DNA from: CAYSUS01 sp964434165
GTDB taxonomy: Bacteria > Planctomycetota > Planctomycetia > Pirellulales > Thermoguttaceae
Direction: 5' to 3'
DNA length: 64,000 nt
Assembly: GCA_964434165.1 (NCBI GenBank)
Contig: CAYSUS010000002.1
Span: 1 to 64,000 of the forward strand
Part shown: positions 41,267-49,661 of the stretch, in pieces
Layout of the letters: each line of letters starts with the position of its first letter
Numbering within the stretch: the stretch's first letter is position 1
Made by a program: the position numbers and the translations under genes
The notes under the pieces: generated by a model
The model's input: the letters and a program-made list of their open reading frames with translations, nothing else
Databases searched by the model: none
Told to the model about the DNA's origin: nothing

Positions 41267-43492
41267 TCAGTCCTCTCGCGTGATCCTCACGTTGTCGTAG
41301 TACAGCGGCGCCATGGAAAACGCATAGATTCCCGCCGAGCCCTCGGCGTTGGGCTGCGGGTCCTCGGCCTCGATGGTCCACGCCTCGGGCTCGGACTCCC
41401 CGCGAGGCCAGACCTTGCCTTGCACGATCCCCTTGCCGCCCTCGACGCACGTGCGGAACTTCATCGTGTACCACCGGCCGGGCTCCCAGGCGAAGTCCAT
41501 CCGCTCTTCAAAGCGCGGGCCGGGCACCCAGGACACCACGCGGAGCCGCTGCACCGCGCCCATCAGCTCCAGGCGGTATCGGGCGTTGATCAGCCCCACG
41601 TCGCCCACCCGGCGGCCCTGCTTCTCGGCCATCACATCGGCCTGCACGGTCACGCCTGCGGGGATTGGCGGCGTGATGAAGACGCGCGAGCGGTTGAAGA
41701 TCGGGCCGCGGTTGTCGGAGAGCTTCTTGAGGACCTTGCTGCCGTCGAGCGTCTCGATGACGTGCTTGGCCTTGCTGACGCCGATCCACCAGGGCACCAC
41801 GTCGCCGTCGGAGTACGTCTCGAAGTCCTCCTCGATCGGCGGCTCGGGCACGATCCGCACCCGGGCTGCTGCTTCCAGTTCGCCCAAGGTGGCTGAAACT
41901 ACGCCGGTCTTGCCGGCCGGCTCGGAGCTGGCTTCGAGCATGCCGGCCTGGGAGACCGTGCCCAGCTTGGGGGATGGGCTCCACCTGGCCTCCACTTCCC
42001 TCAATCGGCGACCGTTCCCGTCGAAGGCCACGGCTCGGAATCCGACCTTCTCGCCAGGCTGGATGAGCACTTCACACGGGCGAACCTGGATCAGGGCCGG
42101 CGCGGCGTCCGTATCGGGCCGGGTCTCCGGGGCCAACTCCGGCGCGGGCAGATCTTCCACGTTGGGGTCGGACCGGCCCAGACAGATCGTCTCCCGGGTT
42201 GTGGCGAACACGACGCGCGCGTCCGAGACGGCCGGCGAACCGAAGACCTCCACCACTTGCGGGCCGTCGGCTTCCACGGCCAGCGTGTCGAGCACCTTGG
42301 CCTCTTCGCCCTCGTCGCGGAGGATCGTCAGCCCGGCATCGACGGTGGTGACGTAGATCTTGTCGTCGGCCCAGACGGGCGAGCCCTTGCCCACGCGGCC
42401 CACAACCTGCTCCCAGTGCTGCTTGCCCGTCTTCGCGTCGAAGCAATGGAGGATGCCGGAGTTGGTGACCGTATAGAGCCGGCCGTGGTGAACCAGGGGC
42501 GAGGCATAGCCGGCCTCGACGCCGTCGGCCCGCCAGATTTCGTGGGTCTTGGTCACGTCGCCGGTGCCCCGCCCGTCGATGCACACGACACGGCCCAGGG
42601 CGGTCGAGTCGTGGTTCTCCTCGCTGTGCGTGGCGTACACGCGGTGGCCGTCCACGACCACCGAGGAGTTGATACCTCGCTTGCTGAGCTGAAAGCCCCA
42701 AATCTTCGTTCCGGTTCGGGCGTTCATCGCATACACGCCGCCGTCGGCGTTGCCCGCGATCAACAGGCGCTGGCCGCCGATCACGGCCACCACCGGCATG
42801 GAGTAGGTCGTGTCGGCCGGCTTGCCGCCCGGGGCGCTCCACCAGAGCATCTCGCCGGTGCGCTTGTCGAGGGCCAGGTAGCGGTGCAGGCCCCGTGCCT
42901 GGTCGCCGAAGCTGGAGTTCAGGAAGCTGATGACGAGGCGGTCTTCGTCGATGATCGGCGTGTGGGTGCGGCCCCCGTAACCGGAGATGCGCCCCAGCGT
43001 TTCGGTGAGCGAGCGGGACCAGACGAGCTTGCCGTCGCGGCTCAGACACAGAAGCATGCCCCCGACACCATGGGCGTAAACGTTGCCCGTCTCGCGATCG
43101 ACGGCCACGTTGGCCCAGCCCACGCGCGAGTTGGGGATGTCGGTGTGGAACACGTTGAACCGGTGCTCCCAGACCGTGGAGCCGGTCGCCAGATCGAGGG
43201 CGAAGACGCGCTCCTGCTCGGTCACTCCCTCGCCGGCCAGGTTGATGCCCAGCACGCGACCCTCGACGATGGCCGGCGTGGAACGGCCCCGCATCGGCAC
43301 ACGCCACAGGATCTCCTTGGTCGAGTCGGGCGTGCCTTTCTCGTAGGCCACCCCCGTCTGGGCCGGGCCGCGCCAGGCAGGCCAGTCCGCGCCTGCGGCA
43401 GGGGATACGAGGAGGGCGACAAGCAGAGCGGCCGCGGAAAGGCCCGTCTTCGCGCGCCGTGAGGGCGACCGAGCGTCGTGATCATGTTTCAT
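41267..43492 (-). CDS. Secreted PQQ-type beta-propeller with C-terminal lectin-like domain
   Basis: 741 residues. A signal peptide (LSAAALLVALLVSPAAGA) is followed by a propeller (residues about 40-480) with blades such as VFALDLATGSTVWEHRF, YLALDKRTGEMLWWSAP and YAMNARTGTKIWGFQL. A short Ig-like linker then precedes a concanavalin-type domain (about 545-741: IEEDFETYSDGDVVPWW, PGRWYTMKFRTCVEGG, LYYDNVRITRED). The layout suggests polysaccharide binding outside the cell. The ATG at 43492 begins MKHDHDARSPSRR. It shares orientation with the smaller propeller gene 117 bases downstream. Confidence 0.9.
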   Translation of the reverse strand: MKHDHDARSPSRRAKTGLSAAALLVALLVSPAAGADWPAWRGPAQTGVAYEKGTPDSTKEILWRVPMRGRSTPAIVEGRVLGINLAGEGVTEQERVFALDLATGSTVWEHRFNVFHTDIPNSRVGWANVAVDRETGNVYAHGVGGMLLCLSRDGKLVWSRSLTETLGRISGYGGRTHTPIIDEDRLVISFLNSSFGDQARGLHRYLALDKRTGEMLWWSAPGGKPADTTYSMPVVAVIGGQRLLIAGNADGGVYAMNARTGTKIWGFQLSKRGINSSVVVDGHRVYATHSEENHDSTALGRVVCIDGRGTGDVTKTHEIWRADGVEAGYASPLVHHGRLYTVTNSGILHCFDAKTGKQHWEQVVGRVGKGSPVWADDKIYVTTVDAGLTILRDEGEEAKVLDTLAVEADGPQVVEVFGSPAVSDARVVFATTRETICLGRSDPNVEDLPAPELAPETRPDTDAAPALIQVRPCEVLIQPGEKVGFRAVAFDGNGRRLREVEARWSPSPKLGTVSQAGMLEASSEPAGKTGVVSATLGELEAAARVRIVPEPPIEEDFETYSDGDVVPWWIGVSKAKHVIETLDGSKVLKKLSDNRGPIFNRSRVFITPPIPAGVTVQADVMAEKQGRRVGDVGLINARYRLELMGAVQRLRVVSWVPGPRFEERMDFAWEPGRWYTMKFRTCVEGGKGIVQGKVWPRGESEPEAWTIEAEDPQPNAEGSAGIYAFSMAPLYYDNVRITRED

Positions 43493-43904
43493 GCCGGGAT
43501 TCCCGTCCGAAAGCCGGAGCGTGCACGCAGGGTGGGGATGCGCTTCCTTGCGCGGGGACTTGCCCGGGGGTCTTCCGAGCGCTGGCCGCTCGGGTGGCGG
43601 CAAGCGGGGCGGGCGAGACGTGGGTTCCTCCCTGCCCGGGCGTCGGTATTGTACGGACCTAATGTCAAGAGCGCCTGACAAAAATGTGCGACCCCCTCCT
43701 CCGCCCGTCGCCGGCCAAGTCCGGTTGCGGTCCCCCACATTCAGCGACAAGCAATCCCAAGCTGATGACGTTTCTTGACTTAGCGACTGGCTTGGGATTC
43801 CGCAGGCGAGGATGCGGCTCGCGGACCGCCTGATAGACCACGGCAACCAGCCCGTATCCGGGAACCGGACAAGTGGTTGCGACGCCGGCCCGCCCCGCGG
43901 GAGC
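43493..43904. other. Intergenic region with a 10-bp inverted repeat
   Basis: 412 bases without a convincing gene. AATCCCAAGC (43753-43762) and GCTTGGGATT (43790-43799) are a perfect inverted pair with a 27-base loop. The stretch 43660-43790 is less GC-rich than its surroundings. The hairpin might end the operon that stops at 43905 or be a regulatory site. Confidence 0.5.
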
Positions 43905-45194
43905 CTACCGCCGTACCCAGCGGCGCGACTTCATCTCGAAACGCGGCAGCGTGCCGGGCGTACACACCGTGACCGGCACACGCAGGCTCAGGCGAGAGCG
44001 CATCATCGACTGGATCCGCCGCGCAAGCAGATGCGGCTCGCCGAGCCCCTCGGTCGGCTCCACGTGGAGCTGCATCTCGGTCATCGAGCCCCGCGTCTCG
44101 ATCTCCACGCGGTACTCGACCACTTCGGGCACGCTTCGGACGATCTCCTCCAAGGCCGACGGGTAAACGTTCACGCCGCGGACCTGGACCATGTCGTCGG
44201 TCCGCCCGAGGATGCCGCCCTCCAGGGCCATCTCCGCTTGGCCGAACCGCTCCGCCGCCTCCAGATCCTCGCGCACCAGGTCGCCCGTGCGGTAGCGGAT
44301 CAGCGGCGATCCGATGCGGCCCAGCGTAGTGAGCACCAGCTCGCCAGCCTCGCCGCGCGGGACGGGCTGACCCGACTCGGGATCGAGGATCTCGGCCAGG
44401 TACGACGACTGCATGACCAAGAGCGTGCCCGGCTTCTCGGGGCACTGGTAGCTCACAGGCCCCACCTCGGTCATACCGTGATGGTCGAACACCCGGGCGG
44501 CGGGCCATCGCTCCTCGATCAAGCGGCGCACACTGGGGATGCTCCCGCCTGGCTCGCCCGCCACGAGGATCGTGCGGACCTCCATCTCGGCCAGGTCGAT
44601 GCCCTCGGCGGTGGCGACCTCGGCCAGGCGCAGCGCGTAGCTGGGCGTGGCCAAGAGCACCGTGGCCCGGTTGTCGCGCATCGACTCCAGGCGCGCGGCG
44701 CTTCCCGTTCCACCGCCGGGAATGCACAGGCATCCGAGTTGCGTGGCCGCGTCAAAGGCCGTCCAGAAGCCCAGGAACGGACCGAAGCTGAAGGCGAAGT
44801 AGAGTCGATCGGCCGCGGTCACGCTCGCCGCGCGGAACACCTGCTTCCAGCTCTCGAGCATCCACTGCCAGCCCTCCGGCGTGTCGAGCCAGCGGAGCGG
44901 CGTGCCGCTGGTCGCGCTCGTCTGGTTGTAGCGGGAGTAGCACTCCAAGGGAAACGTGAGGTTCGATCCGTAAGGCGGATGGCGGCGCTGGTCCTCGACA
45001 AGCATCTCCTTGCGCGTTAGCGGCATATGCGCGGCAAACGCGTCCAGCGCATCCACTCCCTCGGCGAGTCCCGCCTCGCGGAGCACGGGCGCGTAGAACG
45101 GGTTGCGCGCGGCGACCGCACGGAGCAGACGATTCAGCGCGGCGAGCTGCTCGCCTCGAAGTCGATCGCGAGCGGGAAGTGTGTTCCGTGTCAT
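43905..45194 (-). CDS. PaaK-like AMP-forming ligase
   Basis: 429 residues of the phenylacetate-CoA ligase/LuxE-like ANL branch. The nucleotide loop is YNQTSATSGTPLRWLDT. DHHGMTEVGPVSYQCPE holds the adenine-motif residues. RYRTGDLVRED and GRTDDMVQVRGVNVYPSALEEI complete the core, and a small C-terminal domain follows. It probably activates an aromatic or short acid to an adenylate or CoA ester. The ATG at 45194 overlaps the stop of the membrane-protein gene as ATGA. It is last gene of the operon. Confidence 0.92.
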   Translation of the reverse strand: MTRNTLPARDRLRGEQLAALNRLLRAVAARNPFYAPVLREAGLAEGVDALDAFAAHMPLTRKEMLVEDQRRHPPYGSNLTFPLECYSRYNQTSATSGTPLRWLDTPEGWQWMLESWKQVFRAASVTAADRLYFAFSFGPFLGFWTAFDAATQLGCLCIPGGGTGSAARLESMRDNRATVLLATPSYALRLAEVATAEGIDLAEMEVRTILVAGEPGGSIPSVRRLIEERWPAARVFDHHGMTEVGPVSYQCPEKPGTLLVMQSSYLAEILDPESGQPVPRGEAGELVLTTLGRIGSPLIRYRTGDLVREDLEAAERFGQAEMALEGGILGRTDDMVQVRGVNVYPSALEEIVRSVPEVVEYRVEIETRGSMTEMQLHVEPTEGLGEPHLLARRIQSMMRSRLSLRVPVTVCTPGTLPRFEMKSRRWVRR

Positions 45195-45766
45195 GGCACG
45201 GCCCGGGCGCTGTCGGGGGAGGGACGCTGTGCGGCCACGGCCGCGGGCGACGGCTTGGGCTTGGGGGCGGGGGGCGGTTTGTAGAGCGTCACCAGGCATC
45301 CGCCCACCGCGGCCAAGACGATGCCGGCGAAGAACGGCCACCGCACCGCCGCCAGCCCGCCGGCCGGGGGGTGGATCGACATGGCCACGACGGCGTTGAT
45401 GATCGGCGCCCCGGCGAAGACGATGGACATCACCACGCTGGGCGTTCCGCCGGAGCCGAAGGCCAGCAGGACGCAGAAGGCCCCGGCCGCGCCTACCGTG
45501 CCGGCCAGAAGCGACCAGGTCGATCCGCCCGGGGAGAACGACCAGTCGGCTCCGCGCCACCACAAGACGGCCAGCGGCGCGACCACGGCGGTGAGGAAGT
45601 AGGCGATGCCGACGAACAGGAACGCCTTGTAGCGGCCGTTGGCCGGGTCCTTCATCTGCGTCTGCCCGCCGTGGAGCAGCACGCCGTAAAGGCCCCAGGC
45701 GGCGACGGTCAACAGGGCGTACATCAGCCACACGTTGTGCGGCGAGGCGGACTGCTCGGAGGGCAT
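45191..45766 (-). CDS. DMT-like membrane protein
   Basis: 191 residues with five hydrophobic helices (WLMYALLTVAAWGLYGVLL; FVGIAYFLTAVVAPLAVLWW; LLAGTVGAAGAFCVLLAFG; VVMSIVFAGAPIINAVVAM; FFAGIVLAAVGGCLVTLY) and a Pro/Ala-rich cytoplasmic tail. The helix plan resembles half of an EamA/DMT exporter. It may export the product of the operon or act as a dimer. The ATG at 45766 is followed at once by the first helix. Its stop overlaps the ligase start; a repeat element separates it from the thioesterase upstream. Confidence 0.82.
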   Translation of the reverse strand: MPSEQSASPHNVWLMYALLTVAAWGLYGVLLHGGQTQMKDPANGRYKAFLFVGIAYFLTAVVAPLAVLWWRGADWSFSPGGSTWSLLAGTVGAAGAFCVLLAFGSGGTPSVVMSIVFAGAPIINAVVAMSIHPPAGGLAAVRWPFFAGIVLAAVGGCLVTLYKPPPAPKPKPSPAAVAAQRPSPDSARAVP

Positions 45767-45816
45767 GGTGGGTTGACCTTGTGTTGATGGGTGTTCAGCG
45801 GCAATCCGGGCCGCCC

Positions 45817-45946
45817 GTAGCAGGCATTCTCCGCAGCGCCGTCCGCCTGCTACACTCCGAGTGCAATCCGCGCGTGCACGGTAACGTCGTTGCGGGCTCA
45901 CATGCTGGTTAGCCAGGCCGATGGGACTGCGGAGAATGCCTGCTAC
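45817..45946. repeat. MITE-like element with perfect 20-bp inverted ends
   Basis: GTAGCAGGCATTCTCCGCAG (45817-45836) and its exact reverse complement (45927-45946) bound a 130-base element. The right end lies inside the thioesterase gene. It belongs to the same family as 34844-35035. Confidence 0.85.
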
Positions 45947-46382
45947 GCTCCGCCTGCTCCGGCTCGGCGACCCCGATCTTCTCGTCGATCCAGGTGGGGA
46001 TGGGGATCGCGCTCATGTGCTCCGTGGCCGGGTCGAAGGCGACGCAGACCACGGTCATCGAGCCCCGCGCCACGGTCGCACCTCCGCATTTCTCGATCCG
46101 AAACTCGTACGTGATGCCCTTGCCCGACTTGCGGCGCACGCGGAGGTGCACGTCGAACTCGTCCTCGAACCGCAGCGGGGCCTCGAACGAGCACTCCGCC
46201 CGCACCCGCGGCCAGCCGATCACGCGGCCGTCGATCCGCGCATGGACCGAAAGCCCCAGCGACCGGAGGAACTCGTGCTCGGCGTCCTCCAGGTAACGGA
46301 AGTAATTGGCGAAGTGGACGATCCCGGCCAGGTCGGTCTCGGAAAAGGCCACGCGCCGTCGGCTGGTGAACTCGCTGGGCAT
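45909..46382 (-). CDS. Hotdog-fold acyl-CoA thioesterase (4-hydroxybenzoyl-CoA thioesterase/YbgC type)
   Basis: 157 residues. The N-terminal VAFSETDLAGIVHFANYFRYLEDAEHEFLR has the catalytic aspartate-region pattern of the YbgC/4-HBA-CoA thioesterases (ETDLAGIVHFANY). The hotdog sheet continues with RVRAECSFEAPLRFEDEFDV and GSMTVVCVAF. The C-terminal SRHSPQSHRPG is encoded by the right arm of the repeat element at 45817-45946. The natural tail has therefore been replaced; the catalytic core is intact. It lies in the operon between the halogenase-like gene (43 bases) and the membrane protein. Confidence 0.9.
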   Translation of the reverse strand: MPSEFTSRRRVAFSETDLAGIVHFANYFRYLEDAEHEFLRSLGLSVHARIDGRVIGWPRVRAECSFEAPLRFEDEFDVHLRVRRKSGKGITYEFRIEKCGGATVARGSMTVVCVAFDPATEHMSAIPIPTWIDEKIGVAEPEQAERSRHSPQSHRPG

Positions 46383-46425
46383 CGCCAATCCGCAGGACGG
46401 ACTGCCAGTCCGAAGCATCGAGGGA

Positions 46426-47709
46426 CTACGATTGGGTGGGGACCGAGTAGCACTCCGTGCTGCGGGGCCGGCCGTAGGGGAGCGGCTCGGGCAGGGACGC
46501 CAACCGGCCCAGCGCGCCGAACAGCCCGCTGAAGTCCTTATTCAGGTTGCCGATCAGGCAGTCGGTCAGGTCGCCGCGGAACTGGGGGTACTCGCGGATC
46601 AACGTGCCGAAGCTGAACGTCGTGTCGTAAAACGCATAGACCAGCTTGCGCATGGCCTCGATCTCGCCGCAGATCCTCTCGGAGTAGCCCGCGAACCGGT
46701 CGGCCGAGACGTCGCCGGCGGCCAGCGCCTCGTGGGCCGCGTCGGCCGCCAGCTCGCCGCTCCGAAGCGCCAGGTACACGCCCGAGGAGAACACGGGATC
46801 GAGGAAGGCGAAGGCGTCACCCGCCAGTACCAGCCCGTCCTCGGCACAGAACTCCGAGCGGTACGAGAACTCCTTGGTCACGTAGTATTTGCCTTCCTGC
46901 CGGCCGGGGCGGAGGTGCTCGCCGATCCAGGCGTTGCGGCCCACCTCGCGGCAGAAGATCTCGGGCAGGTCGCTTCCGTCGCAGAAGAGGTATTCGCGGT
47001 CGGCCACGACGCCCACGCTCACCATCTCGTCGGGCAGGGGGATGTACCAGAACCAGCCCTTCTCGGGCAGGAAGGCCACGGTGGTCGAGCCCTCGTCGAT
47101 GCCCGGGTCGCGCATCGCGCCGCGGAAGTACGTCCAGATCGCGACCTTGTTCAGCCTGGGATCCCACCTGCGCCAGCCGTTGCGCTTCAGGGCCAGGGCG
47201 TCGCGCCCCGTGGCGTCGATGGTCATCCGGGCGCGGTGCTCGCTTTGGGCACCGTCCTTCGTCTTCGCGCGGACCCCGCACACGCGCCCGTCCTGGCGAA
47301 GGAAGTCCACGGCCTCGGCCCCCACGTGCACTTCCGCGCCCCGCTGGCGGGCGTTGTCCAGGAGCATCTGGTCGAACTCGCTTCGCAGCACCTGCCAGGT
47401 GGCCGAGGCCTCGTGGTCCATGTGCTGGAAGAAGTAGAAGGGGGCCGACACGCGGCCGTCGGTGGTGACGAACTGCACGGCGTACTTCCTGGGGAAGTGC
47501 GAGGCCTTGAGCTTCTCGACCATGCCGATGCGCGCCAGGGGGAAATAGCAGAACGGGAGCAGCGACTCGCCCACGTGGTAGCGCGGAAAGCGCTCCTTCT
47601 CCAGCAGGCGGACCTTGAGCCCCCGGCCGGCCAGCACGGCGGCGGCCGTGGACCCGGCCGGCCCGCCCCCCACGATCACGACATCGCACGCGTTGCGGTC
47701 GCTTGTCAC
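46426..47709 (-). CDS. FAD-dependent oxidoreductase, flavin-dependent halogenase-like
   Basis: 427 residues. The FAD motif is VVIVGGGPAGSTAAAVLAG, followed by FPRYHVGESLLP. Two halogenase signatures are present: WFWYIP (WxWxIP, about residue 217) and FLDPVFSSG (FxxPxxSxG, about residue 302). A lysine in FPRKYAVQF lies where the chloramine-forming lysine would be expected. These motifs are shared with some related reductases, so halogenation is likely but unproven. The GTG at 47709 overlaps the stop of the chorismate-lyase-like gene as GTGA; an upstream ATG at 47775 lies inside that gene. Confidence 0.88.
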   Translation of the reverse strand: MTSDRNACDVVIVGGGPAGSTAAAVLAGRGLKVRLLEKERFPRYHVGESLLPFCYFPLARIGMVEKLKASHFPRKYAVQFVTTDGRVSAPFYFFQHMDHEASATWQVLRSEFDQMLLDNARQRGAEVHVGAEAVDFLRQDGRVCGVRAKTKDGAQSEHRARMTIDATGRDALALKRNGWRRWDPRLNKVAIWTYFRGAMRDPGIDEGSTTVAFLPEKGWFWYIPLPDEMVSVGVVADREYLFCDGSDLPEIFCREVGRNAWIGEHLRPGRQEGKYYVTKEFSYRSEFCAEDGLVLAGDAFAFLDPVFSSGVYLALRSGELAADAAHEALAAGDVSADRFAGYSERICGEIEAMRKLVYAFYDTTFSFGTLIREYPQFRGDLTDCLIGNLNKDFSGLFGALGRLASLPEPLPYGRPRSTECYSVPTQS

Positions 47710-48269
47710 GGGTCGATCTCCTCGGGTGGCAGGATCTCGACGACCTCGGCGATGGTCCGGCCCGAGCCGCCCCACAGGCAGTTGCAGCGCCCGAAAAGCG
47801 TGTGCTGCTCGTCGAGATCCAGTGCGCGGTTGATCATCGTGTTGGACTGGATTCGGAAAAACCCACCCGGACAGCTTCGGAACCCCAGCCCCCGATGATG
47901 GAGGATGCCACCCAGGGGCCTGCGTTCTTCGAGGACCTCCGCGCGGGCCACGTGGTCGAGCAGCCCGAGCTGGATCCTGGCCGCGCCGTACTCCAGGGGC
48001 CTGCCCGACCGCGCCCCGCGGAGGACGATATGCCGCGAGAGCACGCCGCCCACGATGGCGCGCTCCAGCACGTCGAGATCAACGCCCTCGCCGTGATACC
48101 GCTGGAGTGTGGACGTCATGTCGCCCTCGTGGACCAGCAGATCGCGGTAGGGCTGGGGCATCGCGTCGGGTGGGATCAGCACGGCGTCGAGCGACTCCTC
48201 GGGCCGGTTCGCGTAGAAATGCCCCAGTACCGAGAGGAACTTCGGGCAGGTCGTGGTCAGCGTGGACAT
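47706..48269 (-). CDS. Chorismate pyruvate-lyase-like (UbiC/DUF98-type) protein
   Basis: 187 residues. LVHEGDMTSTLQRYHGEGVDL and RHIVLRGARSGRPLEYGAARIQL resemble chorismate lyases. ERRPLGGILHHRGLGFRS is the LGxxL block, with the expected glutamate in AEVLEERRPLG. Chorismate lyases release pyruvate to give 4-hydroxybenzoate (or 3-hydroxybenzoate in relatives). A further C-terminal part with two cysteines (FGRCNCLWGGSG) is unlike standard UbiC. Its position between a radical SAM enzyme and a halogenase-like enzyme fits supply of an aromatic precursor. Confidence 0.78.
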   Translation of the reverse strand: MSTLTTTCPKFLSVLGHFYANRPEESLDAVLIPPDAMPQPYRDLLVHEGDMTSTLQRYHGEGVDLDVLERAIVGGVLSRHIVLRGARSGRPLEYGAARIQLGLLDHVARAEVLEERRPLGGILHHRGLGFRSCPGGFFRIQSNTMINRALDLDEQHTLFGRCNCLWGGSGRTIAEVVEILPPEEIDP

Positions 48270-48302
48270 GCGTCATCTCCTCCTCAACTCCGTCCTTGCC
48301 CT

Positions 48303-49640
48303 TCAGGTGTATCGCGCCCTGCGGTGCTGCGGCAGGAAGAACCCGTGCAGCAGCTCGTCGGCCCGCAGGAGGCCCTCGCGGCTGAGCGTCACGCCGCCCT
48401 CGTCCACGGCGGCCAGGTTCCCCTCGCGCATGCTTCGCAGCGGCTCGTCGAAGCGGACCAGGATGTCCTCGCCGAACTTCTCGAGGAAGTAGCCCCGATC
48501 CAGCCGCCCGCGCTTCATCTGCAGGATCGCCTCGCGCACGAACCGCTCCTCGTCGGTCATGGTCAGGGCGCGGTGGATCGGCAGCTCGCCGCGGGCGAGC
48601 CGCTCGCGGTAGGGGCCGAAGTCCTTCTCGTTCTGATAGTGCGTTCCCTGGAAGTGGCCGAACGAGGAGATCCCCAGCGAGGCCATGTCGGCCCCGGTCC
48701 ACAAATAGTCGCGGTACTGAAAGCGGAACGTCTCCGGATCGCGCACGGCGGTGTAGGCGCTGGTGACGGTGTATCCCGCCCTCTCGAGCTGCTCGTAGGC
48801 CGAGGCCACCCAGGCCCGCTTGGTGGGCCAGTCGGCCACGGGGGCCACCTCCGCGCCGCGATCGCGCATCTCGGCGTAGATCGTCGTGTTGTACGGGATC
48901 TCCATCTGGTAGATCGTCACGCAGTCGGCGCCCAGCTCGATCGCCTTCTCGGCGGTCTGCTGCCAGTTCTCCGCGGTCTCGTTGAGCATCCCCGCGATGA
49001 GGTCGATGTTGATCTGGTGAAAGCCGATCGACCGGGCGTGTTCGTAGGCCCGATAGATCTCGCGGCTGCGGTGCGCGCGGTTGTTGGCCGCGAGGATCTC
49101 GTCGTCGAAGTTCTCGATGCCCAGGCTCAAGCGCGTGACGCCCAAGAGGTGGAGCGCGCGGAGCTTCTCCTCATCGAGCGTGCCCGGCTCGCACTCGAAC
49201 GTCACTTCCTCGACCTCGTCCCACGGAAGGATTCGCTTCATCCCGTCGAAAAGCTGGGCGAGCTGCTCGGGCGTGAGGAACGAGGGGGTGCCGCCGCCGA
49301 AGTAGACGTATCGGGGACGGCGCCCGGCGATCAGCGGCGTCCGCGCGTACAGATCGAGCTCCTCCAGCACGCTGTCCACGTACTGCGTCACGCGGTCGCG
49401 CTTGGCGTCCTTGCCCGTATAGACGCGGAAGTAGCAGAAGTGGCACCGCTTGCGGCAGAAGGGAAGATGCACGTACACCCCAAGCGGTGTGCCGGGCACG
49501 GGTTTTCGACCCAGGGCCTCCAGGGCCTCTACGCGGCGGTCGGGCGACCAGAAGGAGAACGGCGGATAGTTGGAGACGAAGTAGTTGCCGGCCGTGGTCT
49601 TCCTCGTCGGAGCCGGGGTCGTGTCGGTTTGGGTGGTCAT
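48303..49640 (-). CDS. HemN-like radical SAM protein
   Basis: 445 residues. The [4Fe-4S] motif is CRKRCHFCYF (CX3CX2C) in VYVHLPFCRKRCHFCYFRVY. YVYFGGGTPSFLTPEQ, ECEPGTLDEEKL, and HQINIDLIAGMLNET are blocks of the coproporphyrinogen dehydrogenase/HemW group, and a HemN C-terminal domain follows (GRLDRGYFLEKFGEDI). True HemN is unlikely in this context. HemN-like enzymes in biosynthetic operons act as methylases or cyclopropanases. 33 bases from the chorismate-lyase-like gene and 21 from the alcohol dehydrogenase. Confidence 0.9.
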   Translation of the reverse strand: MTTQTDTTPAPTRKTTAGNYFVSNYPPFSFWSPDRRVEALEALGRKPVPGTPLGVYVHLPFCRKRCHFCYFRVYTGKDAKRDRVTQYVDSVLEELDLYARTPLIAGRRPRYVYFGGGTPSFLTPEQLAQLFDGMKRILPWDEVEEVTFECEPGTLDEEKLRALHLLGVTRLSLGIENFDDEILAANNRAHRSREIYRAYEHARSIGFHQINIDLIAGMLNETAENWQQTAEKAIELGADCVTIYQMEIPYNTTIYAEMRDRGAEVAPVADWPTKRAWVASAYEQLERAGYTVTSAYTAVRDPETFRFQYRDYLWTGADMASLGISSFGHFQGTHYQNEKDFGPYRERLARGELPIHRALTMTDEERFVREAILQMKRGRLDRGYFLEKFGEDILVRFDEPLRSMREGNLAAVDEGGVTLSREGLLRADELLHGFFLPQHRRARYT

Positions 49641-49661
49641 GGTCTTGCTCCCGCCGCGGGC

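Noticed and set aside
41267..43492. Reading the propeller proteins as PQQ-dependent alcohol dehydrogenases
   Set aside because: Only blade motifs are present; I see no catalytic Asp/disulfide region or cytochrome domain.
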